Below are positions 8,995 through 17,557 of a stretch of DNA of 64,000 nt, piece by piece (the first letter of the stretch is position 1; the number at the start of each line of letters is the position of its first letter). The notes beneath the pieces were generated by a model. It did not search any database. It was given only the letters and a program-made list of their open reading frames with translations, and was not told the DNA's origin. Origin of the DNA: JACVRW01 sp963827065 (GTDB lineage Bacteria; Actinomycetota; Thermoleophilia; Solirubrobacterales; Thermoleophilaceae). The stretch spans positions 248,001-312,000 of the forward strand of contig CAWGZM010000012.1 in the NCBI GenBank assembly GCA_963827065.1, given 5' to 3'. The position numbers and the translations under genes are program-made.

Positions 8995-9000
8995 AGTCTA
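8995..9000 (-). promoter_or_regulatory. -10 element sharing the upstream stop codon
   Basis: TAGACT, whose TAG is the stop codon of the gene ending at 8998; the decarboxylase ATG follows after 10 bases. Confidence 0.45.
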
Positions 9001-9453
9001 GGTGAGCGCGCCAAGCGCCGCCGAGACCGCCTGTTCGGGCGACTCCGCTGCTCGGACGCCCTCGATCTCCCAGCTCCCGAGGCCGATGACAGGCTTGCCG
9101 GCCTTCAGCGCGAACGCAATCTCGGAGAGCGTGCCGTAGCCGCCGCCGACCGCCACGACGGCGTCTGCACTGCGCACCACGAGCGCGTTGCGCGCCTCGC
9201 CTAGGCCGGTGGGAATAGCTACCTCAACGAACCGGTTGGCCGCGCTGCGATCGGAACCCGGAAGGATCCCGATTGACACGCCGCCCGCCTCGCTCGCGCC
9301 GCGGCAGGCGGCCTCCATCACTCCACCGAGCCCGCCGCAGACCAGCACCGCGCCTGCCGCGGCGAGCTCGCGGCCGACCGTCCCGGCGGCGTCGAGCTCG
9401 GAGGCCCGGGCGTCGCCCGGCCCGACGACCGCGACGTACCGGCGCCCGCTCAG
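8998..9453 (-). CDS. TIGR00725-like Rossmann-fold protein (LOG/DprA-related), possible CTG start
   Basis: Small nucleotide-binding protein related to the lysine-decarboxylase-like (LOG) group; exact activity unknown. Visible motifs are VCGGLGGVMEAACRGA, GILPG and the VAVGGGYGTLSEIAFAL loop. The first ATG/GTG-type start (9348) would remove the N-terminal Rossmann strand. Reading upstream restores SGRRYVAVVGPGDA, which the fold needs. No ATG, GTG or TTG exists there, but a CTG at 9453 overlaps the previous stop as CTGA, mirroring the ATGA overlaps nearby. CTG is therefore my best start, giving 151 aa, with low certainty on the exact codon. Confidence 0.72.
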   Translation of the reverse strand: MSGRRYVAVVGPGDARASELDAAGTVGRELAAAGAVLVCGGLGGVMEAACRGASEAGGVSIGILPGSDRSAANRFVEVAIPTGLGEARNALVVRSADAVVAVGGGYGTLSEIAFALKAGKPVIGLGSWEIEGVRAAESPEQAVSAALGALT

Positions 9454-9971
9454 GGCGTCGCCGGCGGCTCGTCGTCCGGCTTGCGAGCCGGCCGGCCGGG
9501 CTCGGCGACCGTCTCCGCATCGTGATCGACGCGCGACCCCGGATCGTCGTCCGTGCGGCGCGGCTCAATTGCGAGCGAGATGTTGGCCGTCGCGAGGAAG
9601 GCGCCGGTTGCCATCAGGAGCGCGCCCGCGACGGCGAGCCAGATCCCTATGTCGCGGTCAGGCCCGTTGCCGCCGGCGACAGCCGGCGGGTCGTTCACGA
9701 GCTGGGTCAGCACGACGCCGAGCGCGAACAGCGCGACCAGCAGGGAGACAACCGGCGAGGCCGGCGGCTTCATCAGCCCCATTCCGCCCGCCAGCTGCAG
9801 CACGATCAGGAGCGCGCAGACCACGAGCACGATGTCGACGAGCTCGAACACCGTGAAGGCCGTGAGCCCCTCGTACCAGTCGAGGAACAGGCTCACGAGC
9901 AGCAGCACCGCCCCGATCGCCGCGATCAGCGGCCCTAGGGGGATGGTCGTCTGACGGGGGCGTGCGCTCAT
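9450..9971 (-). CDS. Four-helix membrane protein, function unknown
   Basis: 173 aa with four hydrophobic segments (around residues 12-30, 37-62, 70-92 and 105-128), a pattern seen in many uncharacterised actinobacterial membrane proteins. The C-terminal 40 residues are hydrophilic and acidic or basic (DDDPGSRVDHDAETVAEP). ATG 9971 overlaps the leuS stop as ATGA, so it is translated after leuS. I do not recognise a specific family. Confidence 0.75.
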   Translation of the reverse strand: MSARPRQTTIPLGPLIAAIGAVLLLVSLFLDWYEGLTAFTVFELVDIVLVVCALLIVLQLAGGMGLMKPPASPVVSLLVALFALGVVLTQLVNDPPAVAGGNGPDRDIGIWLAVAGALLMATGAFLATANISLAIEPRRTDDDPGSRVDHDAETVAEPGRPARKPDDEPPATP

Positions 9972-12397
9972 CGGGCTACGAAGTTGACCAGCTTGCCGGG
10001 AACTACGATCGCCTTGACGATCTCCTTGCCGTTGAGGCGCGCCGCGAGCTTCTGCGACCCGCGCGCGATCTCCTCGAGCTGATCCAGCGACGCCTCGGCG
10101 GGCGCCGGGAGCCGGTCGATCAGCTTGCCGTTCAGCTGGATCACGAGCTGGATCTCGTCGCCCACGAGCAGCGCCGGATCGGCCTGCGGCCAGGGCTCCT
10201 CCCAGACTCGCCTGCCGGTCATCAGCTCGTAGATCTCCGAGCCCAGGTGCGGCGCGAACGGGAAGATGAGCGAGGCGGCGGTCGCGACCGCGAAGCGGAC
10301 GTGCGAGGCGGGCACCTCCTCGCGGCGCCGGTAGATCTCGTTGACGAGCTCCATCACTGCGGCGATCGCCGTGTTGAACGCGAAGCGCGACTGCATGTCG
10401 TTCGTGACCTTGTTGATCGCCCAGTGCGCCTTGCGGACGAGCTCGGACGGCTCGCCCTCGGGATCGGTCGCGCCCTCGGGCGCCTCGGCCGCCGCCGTCC
10501 ACAGGCGCGACAGGAAGCGATGCACGCCGCCGACGCCCTCGTCCTGCCAGTCGGCATCGTCGCGCGGGGCAGCGAGGAAAAGGATGTAGCAGCGCGCGGC
10601 GTCGGCGCCGTGGCGGTCGACGATCTCCTCCGGCGAGATCGCGTTCCCCTTCGACTTCGACATCTTGTCGCCGCCCCGCAGGATCATGCCCTGCGTGAAG
10701 AGGCGCGCGAACGGCTCCTGCACGTCGAGCAGGTCCATGTCGGCGAGCGCCTTGACGAAGAAGCGTGCGTAGAGCAGGTGCAAGATGGCGTGCTCGACGC
10801 CGCCGATGTACTGGTCGACCGGCATCCAGTGACGCAGCACCTCGCGGTCCCAGGGCGCCTCGTCGTTGTGCGGGTCGCAGTAGCGCAGGAAGTACCAGGA
10901 CGAGTCGACGAAGGTGTCCATCGTGTCGGTCTCGCGGCGCGCCGGGCCGCCGCAGTTCGGGCAGGTCGTGTTGACCCAGTCCTCCGCGGCGGCGAGCGGC
11001 GACTTGCCCTTCGGCGCAAAGTCCTCGACCTCGGGCAGCTCGACCGGCAGCTGGTCGTCCGGCACGGGCACCAGCCCGTCGGTCGGACAGTGGACGATCG
11101 GGATCGGGCAGCCCCAGTAGCGCTGGCGCGAGAGCAGCCAGTCGCGCAGCCGGTAGTTCACCGCCGGCCTGCCGAGCCCGCGCTCCTCGAGCCAATCGAC
11201 GATCGCCTTCGCCCCCTCGGGCGCCGGCATGCCGGTGAAGGGACCGGAGTTGATGAGCCGCTCGTTCTCCGTGTGGGCGACGAAGGCCTCGTCGTCGGGT
11301 GCAGGCTCGTCGCCCTCGATCACCTGGCGGATGGGGAGCCCGAACTTCTTGGCGAACTCGTAGTCGCGCTGGTCGTGGGCGGGGACGCCCATCACGGCGC
11401 CGGTGCCGTACTCCAGCAGCACGTAGTCGGCCACGAACATCGGGATCTGCTCGCCCGTCACGGGGTTGGTGACGGTGTGACCGAGGAGCACCCCGGTCTT
11501 CTCCTTGTGCTCGTCCCCGCGCTCCTCCGCGGACTCGTTCAGCGCCTGGTTCACGTACTCGTGCACATCGGGCGAGTCGTTCAGCTTGAACACGTCGGGG
11601 TGCTCGGGCGCGAGCACGAAGAACGTCGCCCCGAACAGCGTGTCCGGCCGGGTGGTGAAGACCGGGTAGTCGATCCCCAGCTCCTCGCAGCGAAAGACGA
11701 CCTCAGCGCCCTCGGAGCGGCCGATCCAGTTCTCCTGCATCGTGACCACGTGGCGCGGCCAGTCGATCGACTTCATGTCGTCGAGCAGGCGGTCCGCGTA
11801 GTCGGTGATACGGAAGAACCACTGTTCCAGCTGTCGCACCTCGACGATCGAACCGCAGCGCTCGCAGCGGCCGTCGATCACCTGCTCGTTGGCGAGCACG
11901 GTCTGGTCCTTCGGGCACCACTTGACCGCCGCCTCCTTGCGGTAGGCGAGGCCGCGCTCATAGAGGCGCAGGAAGATCCACTGGGTCCAGCGGTAGTAAC
12001 GCGGCTCGTGGGTGCCGAACTCACGGGTCCAGTCGAACGAGATGCCCCACTCCCGGAACTGGCGCCGGAACTCGCGGATGGCCGCCTCGGTCGACTCGCG
12101 CGGGTGCTGCCCGGTCCGGATGGCGTGGTTCTCGGCGGGGAGACCGAAGGCGTCGTAGCCCATCGGGTGCAGGACGATGTCGCCGTTGCGGCGCCGGAAG
12201 TGCGCCACCGCGTCGCCTACCGAGTAGGTCTTCAGATGGCCGATGTGCGGCTCGCCGGAGGGGTACGGCAGCATCTCGAGGATGTAGGCGCTCGGCTGCG
12301 TGGCGGCGTCGTCGTTCGACACCTCCCAGGTGTGCTCGTCGGCCCAAATGCGCTGCCACTTGGGCTCGATCTGCTTCGGGTCGTAGCGATCCGCCAT
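9968..12397 (-). CDS. leuS: Leucyl-tRNA synthetase
   Basis: Charges tRNA-Leu with leucine. The 809-aa class I synthetase shows the HIGH motif as YPSGEPHIGHLKTYSVGD (about residue 45), the CP1 editing domain, the zinc-knuckle pair (CPKDQ and CERCG, plus CPNCGGPARRE), and the KMSKS loop as DKMSKSKGN (about residue 575). The ATG follows TAACCT by 10 bases with no room for a T-box or leader, so regulation by an untranslated leader is unlikely. It is cotranscribed with the membrane protein ending at 9450. Confidence 0.98.
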   Translation of the reverse strand: MADRYDPKQIEPKWQRIWADEHTWEVSNDDAATQPSAYILEMLPYPSGEPHIGHLKTYSVGDAVAHFRRRNGDIVLHPMGYDAFGLPAENHAIRTGQHPRESTEAAIREFRRQFREWGISFDWTREFGTHEPRYYRWTQWIFLRLYERGLAYRKEAAVKWCPKDQTVLANEQVIDGRCERCGSIVEVRQLEQWFFRITDYADRLLDDMKSIDWPRHVVTMQENWIGRSEGAEVVFRCEELGIDYPVFTTRPDTLFGATFFVLAPEHPDVFKLNDSPDVHEYVNQALNESAEERGDEHKEKTGVLLGHTVTNPVTGEQIPMFVADYVLLEYGTGAVMGVPAHDQRDYEFAKKFGLPIRQVIEGDEPAPDDEAFVAHTENERLINSGPFTGMPAPEGAKAIVDWLEERGLGRPAVNYRLRDWLLSRQRYWGCPIPIVHCPTDGLVPVPDDQLPVELPEVEDFAPKGKSPLAAAEDWVNTTCPNCGGPARRETDTMDTFVDSSWYFLRYCDPHNDEAPWDREVLRHWMPVDQYIGGVEHAILHLLYARFFVKALADMDLLDVQEPFARLFTQGMILRGGDKMSKSKGNAISPEEIVDRHGADAARCYILFLAAPRDDADWQDEGVGGVHRFLSRLWTAAAEAPEGATDPEGEPSELVRKAHWAINKVTNDMQSRFAFNTAIAAVMELVNEIYRRREEVPASHVRFAVATAASLIFPFAPHLGSEIYELMTGRRVWEEPWPQADPALLVGDEIQLVIQLNGKLIDRLPAPAEASLDQLEEIARGSQKLAARLNGKEIVKAIVVPGKLVNFVAR

Positions 12398-12407
12398 CGA
12401 AGCGAGG

Positions 12408-12413
12408 AGGTTA
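12408..12413 (-). promoter_or_regulatory. -10 element of leuS
   Basis: TAACCT, then 10 bases, then ATG 12397; near-leaderless layout. Confidence 0.5.
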
Positions 12414-12427
12414 TCGGCGGAACGCGG

Positions 12428-13513
12428 TCAGATCGGGACGAGCCGGGTGGCCGCGGCCTTCCAGCTGGCGGTCACTCGCGCGCCGGCGCGCAGGGCGAGG
12501 CGCTCCGCCGAGGCGGCCGTGATCTCAGCGGCGAGCGGCTGCGGTCCGGCAAGGCCGAGCCGCACACGGTTGCCGATCGTCGTGATCGACACCACTTCGG
12601 CGGGGATGTGGTTCTGAGCCGAGCCGTGCGGGCTCTCGTCCGCGGGCTCGATTGCGATCTCCCAGGGGTAGACGCTGACCGCCACGGCTCCCGCGCCGCC
12701 GTCGGTGCTGGTGACCGCACCGCCGCCGTCGAGCTCGACGTGCGTGAGGCCGTCCGGTCCCGCGCTCGCGGTGCCCGTGAGGACCACAGCTCCGGTGAAG
12801 TCGGCGACGAAGGCCGAGCGCGGCTCGGCGGCCAGCTCGCTGGGCGTCCCGTCCTGGACGATCCGCCCTGCGTCCATAACGCCGACGCGATCGCCGAGCT
12901 GGGCCGCCTCAGCGAAGTCATGCGTCACGAGCAGGGCCGGTGCGTCCACCTCGCGCAGCACGGCGGCGAGCTCGCGCGCGGCGTCGGCGCGTGTGCGCGC
13001 GTCGAGCGCCGAGAGCGGCTCGTCCAGCAGCAGGACGCCGGGCTCGCGGGCGAGCGTACGCGCCAGCGCCACGCGCTGGCGCTCGCCGCCCGACAGCGTG
13101 CGGGGCCGCGCGTCCGCGAGCTCGCCGAGGCCGAAGCGCTCGAGCAGTTCCTGAGCGCGTTCGCGCCGCTTGCGGCGCGGGCCGCGCAGCGGGTAGGCGA
13201 CGTTCTGCCAGGCGCTCAGGTGGGGAAAGAGCGCGTACTCCTGGAAGACGTAGCCGCAGCGACGCTCCTCGGGAGGGACGTCGACGCCGCGCTCGGTGTC
13301 GAGCCAGGTCTCGTCGCCGGCGGTGACGAGTCCGTGCTCTGGCTCGAGGAGTCCCGCCGCCACACGCAGGACGCTCGTCTTCCCCGCCCCGGAGAGGCCG
13401 GCGAGCGCGAGGCACTCGCCCGCCTCAACCCCGATGGCGACATCGAGCTCGAGCGCCCCGACATGCGTGCGCGCCTCAACACGCAGCCTATGCACGCGCC
13501 TCGCCCCAGCCAC
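12428..13513 (-). CDS. modC: Molybdate ABC transporter ATP-binding protein
   Basis: ATPase that powers molybdate import with ModB and ModA. The 361-aa protein has Walker A (GLSGAGKTS), Q-loop (YVFQEYALFP), ABC signature (LSGGERQR), Walker B (VLLLDEPLSALD) and switch His (LLVTHDF), followed by a C-terminal TOBE domain (NHIPAEVVSITTIGNRVRLG), as in ModC. It is the last gene of the mod operon. The start at 13513 overlaps modB by 26 bases; a GTG at 13495 (MHRLRVEART...) would overlap by 8 and is equally possible. Confidence 0.93.
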   Translation of the reverse strand: MAGARRVHRLRVEARTHVGALELDVAIGVEAGECLALAGLSGAGKTSVLRVAAGLLEPEHGLVTAGDETWLDTERGVDVPPEERRCGYVFQEYALFPHLSAWQNVAYPLRGPRRKRRERAQELLERFGLGELADARPRTLSGGERQRVALARTLAREPGVLLLDEPLSALDARTRADAARELAAVLREVDAPALLVTHDFAEAAQLGDRVGVMDAGRIVQDGTPSELAAEPRSAFVADFTGAVVLTGTASAGPDGLTHVELDGGGAVTSTDGGAGAVAVSVYPWEIAIEPADESPHGSAQNHIPAEVVSITTIGNRVRLGLAGPQPLAAEITAASAERLALRAGARVTASWKAAATRLVPI

Positions 13514-14303
13514 CCAGCACGTCGTCCCGCTGCACGAGCTTCACCGCGAAGAGGATCGCGGCAGACACGGCGACGAGGACGGCGGACAGCGCGAGGGCCG
13601 AGTCGAAGTTCGTCGAGAAGCGGTCGTAGATCGCGAGCGGGACCGTCTGCGTGATGCCCTGGAAGGAGCCGGCGAACATGAGCGTGGCGCCGAACTCGCC
13701 CAGCGCACGGCCGAGCGCGAGCGCGCCGCCGGCCGCGAGCCCCGGGAGGGCCGCCGGGATCATCACGCGCGCGAAGCCGCGCGCCTCGGAGGCGCCCAGG
13801 GTGCGCGAGGCGTCGAGCAGCGTACGGTCGACGGATGCGAAGGCCGCCATCGCCCCGCGCACGTAGAAGGGCGAGGCGACGAATGTGAGTGCCACCACCA
13901 CACCTGCCGTGGCGAGCGACAGCTCGATGCCTGCCGTCTCGATCGTTTCGCCCAGGATTCCGGCCGGCCCCACCGCGGCCAGCAGCGCGATGCCCGCCAC
14001 AGCGGGGGGCAGTACGAGCGGGAGCTCTATCAACGTGACCACGAGCGCCTTGCCCCGGAACGAGCGCGTGGCGAGCAGGTACGCGGCGGGCGTCCCGACG
14101 GCGACGATGATCAGCATCGAGATCGCCGTCGTGCGAAGGCTCAGCCAGAGGGCGTCGAGGGCCCCCTCCTCACCGAGGCTCTCGATCAGGTCGCCCGGGC
14201 TCCGGTCGACGAAGATCGCGACGACCGGCAGGGTGAGGAACGTAAGCGCCGCCGCGAGCGCGAGCGTCAGCAGCGCCGGAAACCAGGCTCGCCGAAGCGT
14301 CAT
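13488..14303 (-). CDS. modB: Molybdate ABC transporter permease
   Basis: Membrane channel subunit of the molybdate importer. The 271-aa protein is hydrophobic with about 5 to 6 helices. It has the binding-protein-dependent permease EAA-like loop that contacts ModC (DASRTLGASEARGFARVMIP) and the ALGRALGEFGATLMFAG segment characteristic of ModB. ATG 14303 overlaps the modA stop as ATGA. Confidence 0.94.
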   Translation of the reverse strand: MTLRRAWFPALLTLALAAALTFLTLPVVAIFVDRSPGDLIESLGEEGALDALWLSLRTTAISMLIIVAVGTPAAYLLATRSFRGKALVVTLIELPLVLPPAVAGIALLAAVGPAGILGETIETAGIELSLATAGVVVALTFVASPFYVRGAMAAFASVDRTLLDASRTLGASEARGFARVMIPAALPGLAAGGALALGRALGEFGATLMFAGSFQGITQTVPLAIYDRFSTNFDSALALSAVLVAVSAAILFAVKLVQRDDVLGGWGEARA

Positions 14304-15088
14304 GGAACGGGCCCGAAGCCCGCCTCTTGGAGTGCGTCGGCGCAGGGGCCCTCGGTCAGCCCATCCACGAACGCCTGCCCCATCTCAGGCTGCTTCGCAC
14401 CCTTCACTACCGCGGCCCCGTACGTCACGTCCGGCTCCAGCTCTGCCGGCAGCCCGATCGCCTCCAGCTCGTCGCCCGTCGCATTTACGTCAGTCACGTA
14501 GACGAAGCCGGCGTCGGCGGCGCCCTGGGTGAGCTTGCCGACGATGCCCTTCACGTCCGGCTCGTTGGAGCGCACGTTGTCGAGGATCGCCTTCTCCTGA
14601 TCCGGCGGGAGCTTGGCGAGCGTCTCGCGCGTGTAGGCGCCGATCGGCACCGATTCCGAGCCGATCACGAGCTTGACGCCGTCCTCGGTGAGGTCGTCGA
14701 CCGAGGCGATGGCCGAATCCGCCGGGACCGCCAGCACGAACTCGTTGGTCGCGAACTCCACCGGCTTCTCGATCAGATCCTCGTGATAGAGCTCGTCTGG
14801 GAGCCGCGTGTTGGCGGCGGCGTAGACGTCGGGCTTGACGCCCTGGCGGATTTGCGCCGCAAGCTCGTCGGAGCCGGCAAAGCTGAGCCGCACGTCGACG
14901 CCCCCGTCCCCGCCGAACTCGGGCGCGCATGCCTCGAGCGCCTCGGTCATCGAGGCCGCGGCGGACACCACCAGGCGCGCGCTGTCCGCGGACGCCGAGC
15001 CGCCGCCATCGTCGTCGTCATCACCGCAGCCGGTGGCTCCGGCGCCGATCGCCGCGAGCGCCAGCAGTGACGCCGCAAGCCACCTCAC
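14300..15088 (-). CDS. modA: Molybdate-binding lipoprotein
   Basis: Extracellular receptor that captures molybdate (or tungstate) and delivers it to ModB/ModC. The 262-aa protein has a lipoprotein signal with lipobox AGATGC at residues 16-21, an acidic linker of Asp residues and the type II binding-protein core (VVSAAASMTEALEACAPEF at the start, PIGAYTRETL and GFVYVTDVNATGD later). Ser and Ala residues of VSAAASM are the usual oxyanion contacts. GTG 15088 overlaps the regulator stop as GTGA. Confidence 0.94.
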   Translation of the reverse strand: MRWLAASLLALAAIGAGATGCGDDDDDGGGSASADSARLVVSAAASMTEALEACAPEFGGDGGVDVRLSFAGSDELAAQIRQGVKPDVYAAANTRLPDELYHEDLIEKPVEFATNEFVLAVPADSAIASVDDLTEDGVKLVIGSESVPIGAYTRETLAKLPPDQEKAILDNVRSNEPDVKGIVGKLTQGAADAGFVYVTDVNATGDELEAIGLPAELEPDVTYGAAVVKGAKQPEMGQAFVDGLTEGPCADALQEAGFGPVP

Positions 15089-15483
15089 TTCGTTCCTCGC
15101 TCGACCATCACCGAGGTCGCCTTGACCGCCGCGGTGGCCGGCACCCCGGGCGCGAGGCCCAGCTCGGCGACGGCGTCGCGCGTGATCGCGGCCGTGACGA
15201 GGTGCGGGCCTGCCTCGATCTCGACGAGTGCCATCACGCCGTCGACCTCCACCGAGCGCACGATCCCGGAGAAGCGATTGCGCGCCGAGAGCGCGTCGCC
15301 CGCGGCGTGGCGCTCCGGTCGCGCGCCCAGACGCTCGACCTCGCGGCGGCTCACGCGCCGGCGGTTGGCGCGGTCGCGCTTGGTCTTGAGCTTGCCGTCG
15401 CGCTCCCAGCGTCGCAGCGTGTCGGTGCTGACGCCGAGCGCGCGAGCGGCGTCTCCGAGAAGCAGGCCTTGGTCGGTCGGCAT
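15085..15483 (-). CDS. HTH-TOBE molybdenum-responsive regulator
   Basis: Predicted one-component sensor for molybdate that controls its own operon. The 132-aa protein has an N-terminal MerR/excisionase-like winged helix (LLLGDAARALGVSTDTLRRW) and a C-terminal TOBE/Mop domain (NRFSGIVRSVEVDGVMALVE through VKATSVMVERG), the module that binds molybdate in ModE and Mop. The layout differs from E. coli ModE, which has two Mop repeats and a LysR-like HTH. ATG 15483 is favoured over an upstream in-frame start 12 bases away because it sits 10 bases after a TGTAAT hexamer. It is the first gene of the mod operon. Confidence 0.87.
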   Translation of the reverse strand: MPTDQGLLLGDAARALGVSTDTLRRWERDGKLKTKRDRANRRRVSRREVERLGARPERHAAGDALSARNRFSGIVRSVEVDGVMALVEIEAGPHLVTAAITRDAVAELGLAPGVPATAAVKATSVMVERGTK

Positions 15484-15489
15484 GTGCCT

Positions 15490-15515
15490 AAGCATTACAT
15501 AGGTATTACCGGCAG
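15490..15515 (-). promoter_or_regulatory. mod operon promoter with 11-bp direct repeats
   Basis: Read on the minus strand, GTAATACCTAT is followed directly by GTAATGCTTAG: 8 of 11 bases match, spaced one helical turn. A TGTAAT -10-like hexamer lies inside the repeats, 10 bases before the regulator ATG. The repeats are the obvious candidate operator for the HTH-TOBE protein; this is inference from position. Confidence 0.45.
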
Positions 15516-15562
15516 GTGCGGAGTCGTGTCCTCAGGACCGCCTGCGATAGTCGGGCGTCCCG

Positions 15563-16744
15563 ATGAGCGTCGTCGAGGAACGCGGAGCCGATGCGGTCGA
15601 GGAGCCCGAGGAGGTCTCCGAGAAGCGCGTCGCGCCGCTCGAGCTCTTCTTCGACCTGGTCTTCGTCTTCGCGCTGACGCAGATCACGTATCTGATGTCG
15701 GAGAACCCCACGTGGGAAGGCCTCGGCCAGGGCATGCTCGTCCTGGCGGCGCTGTGGTGGGCCTGGGGCGCGTACGCCTGGCTGACGAACTACATCGACA
15801 CCGAGCAGGACACGGAGCGCCTGCTCATGCTCGGTGCGATGGCGGCGATGCTCGTCGCCGCCCTGGCCACGCCCCACGTGTTCGGCGACGACGCGCTGAT
15901 CTTCGGCGTCGCCTACGCAGCCGTGCGCTGGCTGCAGATCTTCATCTTCGCCGAGGCCAACGAGCACGTCGATACCGCCACGGCGGTGAGGGTGCTCGCG
16001 CGAACGGCGCTCCCCGCGCCGCTGCTCCTCATCGCCGCGGCCTTCTTCGACGGCGCCGCCCAGGCGCTGATCTGGATCGTCGCGCTCACGATCGACTTCG
16101 CGGGCCCATTCGTGTTCGGCGTGCGCGGCTTCCGGGTGTCGGCCGGGCACTTCGCGGAGCGCTTCGGGCTGATCGTGATCATCGCCCTCGGCGAGTCGAT
16201 CGTGGCGATCGGCGCCGGAATAGCGGGGGTCGAGCTCGACGCCGGGCTGGTGGTGGCCGCCGTGTTCGGCGTCGTGCTGGCCGCGGGGCTCTGGTGGGCG
16301 TACTTCGACCTCACCGCGGTCATGTCCGAGGAGCGCTTCCGGCACATGCGCGGGCTCGAGCGGCTGCTGGTCGCGCGCGACTCCTACAGCTATCTTCATC
16401 TCCCGCTGATCGCGGGGATCATCCTGGTGGCGCTCGGCGTCAAGAAGACGCTCGGCCATGTCGACGAGCCGCTCAAGACCGTCCCCGCGGTGGCGCTGTT
16501 CGGCGGGATCGCTCTCTACTACGTTGCGCACGTGGCCTTCCGCTGGCGCACCGCCCACTCGCTCGGAAGCGAGCGCCTGGTTGCCGCGCTGGTGAGCCTG
16601 GCGTTGATCCCGGTCGCGACGGAGGTCGACTCGCTCGTTGCGCTCGGGCTCGCCGCCGCGCTGGCCGCGCTCTTGATCGGGTACGAGTCGATTCGCTACG
16701 GAGAGCTGCGGCGGCGGGCCCGGGCATCGGCGGCGCATGGCTAG
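15563..16744 (+). CDS. ltrA: Low temperature requirement protein A family
   Basis: Polytopic membrane protein of the LtrA family, first linked to growth of Listeria at low temperature; its biochemical role is unknown. The 393-aa protein opens with the family signature RVAPLELFFDLVFVFALTQI (about residue 22), has about eleven further membrane helices and the conserved ERFGLIVIIALGESIVAIG segment (about residue 195). It is divergent from the mod operon; the ATG lies 11 bases after a GATAGT hexamer. It is probably its own transcription unit. Confidence 0.92.
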   Translation: MSVVEERGADAVEEPEEVSEKRVAPLELFFDLVFVFALTQITYLMSENPTWEGLGQGMLVLAALWWAWGAYAWLTNYIDTEQDTERLLMLGAMAAMLVAALATPHVFGDDALIFGVAYAAVRWLQIFIFAEANEHVDTATAVRVLARTALPAPLLLIAAAFFDGAAQALIWIVALTIDFAGPFVFGVRGFRVSAGHFAERFGLIVIIALGESIVAIGAGIAGVELDAGLVVAAVFGVVLAAGLWWAYFDLTAVMSEERFRHMRGLERLLVARDSYSYLHLPLIAGIILVALGVKKTLGHVDEPLKTVPAVALFGGIALYYVAHVAFRWRTAHSLGSERLVAALVSLALIPVATEVDSLVALGLAAALAALLIGYESIRYGELRRRARASAAHG

Positions 16745-16810
16745 CCGTCGCCCCACCAGGCGCCGTGGAGGAGTTCACCGGCTTTTCACCAGGCAGGGCC
16801 TCAACATGCC

Positions 16811-16816
16811 TAGGCT
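16811..16816 (+). promoter_or_regulatory. -10 element of the DUF47 gene
   Basis: TAGGCT, then 7 bases, then ATG 16824. Confidence 0.55.
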
Positions 16817-16823
16817 CTGGCGC

Positions 16824-17528
16824 ATGGGTGGGCACCTCACCGTCCGCGCACGCTCCGCTGCCAATGGGCTCGCGGGCGAGAGCGCGAGGGGCCGCCTCGG
16901 AAGGATGGTCGGTCTGAAGCCCGACTACGGAGAGCTCTACGACCTGCTCGGTCGCGCCGGCCGGAACGTCGAGCTTTCGACGGCGCTGCTGCGCGAGCTG
17001 ATGCGCACGTGGCCCGACGGCGGCGAGAAGCGGCTCGAGCTTGTTGACGTCGAGCACGCCAACGACGCGGTCACGCACGACATCGTCCATCACCTGCACG
17101 CCCGTCTGGCGGTTCCCTTCGATCGCAGCGACGTGCTTGCGCTCGCGTCCGGCCTCGATGATGTGGTCGACTTCGCCGAGGAGGTCGGCGACTACCTCGG
17201 CCTCTACCGGGTCGAGGCGCCGATGGACCAGGCGATCGAGCTCGCGGACACGCTGGCCGCGGCCGGCTCCGAGGTCGCGCTGGCGCTCGGCGCGCTCGAC
17301 GGCAGCGCCGACCTGGCTGACGCCAACCGCCACCTCGCCGAGATCGACCGGCTGGAGGACGAGGGCGACCGCATCCTGCGCGCCGGGCTGACCGCCCTCT
17401 TCGAGGGCGGCGTCGATCCCATGGCGGTGATCCGCTGGAAGGACATCTTCGAGCGCGTCGAGGACGCGATCGACGCGTGCGACCGCGTGGCGCACACGCT
17501 GCGCGGGATCGCGGTCAAGCGGGCCTAG
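16824..17528 (+). CDS. DUF47 family, PhoU-like protein
   Basis: Helical cytoplasmic protein of 234 aa, distantly related to PhoU and usually tied to regulation of Pit-type phosphate transporters. Family marks are the acidic metal-binding helices (ELVDVEHANDAVTHDIVHHL and SGLDDVVDFAEEVGDYLGLY) and RLEDEGDRILRAGLTALFE plus RWKDIFERVEDAIDACDRV near the C-terminus. ATG 16824 was chosen because it follows TAGGCT by 7 bases; earlier in-frame starts would add an unconserved basic tail. No Pit transporter lies next to it in this window, which is unusual. Confidence 0.88.
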   Translation: MGGHLTVRARSAANGLAGESARGRLGRMVGLKPDYGELYDLLGRAGRNVELSTALLRELMRTWPDGGEKRLELVDVEHANDAVTHDIVHHLHARLAVPFDRSDVLALASGLDDVVDFAEEVGDYLGLYRVEAPMDQAIELADTLAAAGSEVALALGALDGSADLADANRHLAEIDRLEDEGDRILRAGLTALFEGGVDPMAVIRWKDIFERVEDAIDACDRVAHTLRGIAVKRA

Positions 17529-17542
17529 CGGGCTGTCGGGAC

Positions 17543-17548
17543 TAGCCT
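17543..17548 (+). promoter_or_regulatory. -10 element of the SDR gene
   Basis: TAGCCT, then 9 bases, then ATG 17558. Confidence 0.5.
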
Positions 17549-17557
17549 ACGGCGCCC

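Noticed and set aside
9968..12430. T-box or leader control of leuS and valS
   Set aside because: There is no room: leuS starts 10 bases after its -10 box and valS has a 20-base gap.
9962..13654. A 1230-codon open frame on the plus strand
   Set aside because: It lies antisense to leuS and modC, both with full catalytic motifs. Its product is Arg/Glu/His-rich low complexity, typical of antisense frames in very GC-rich DNA.
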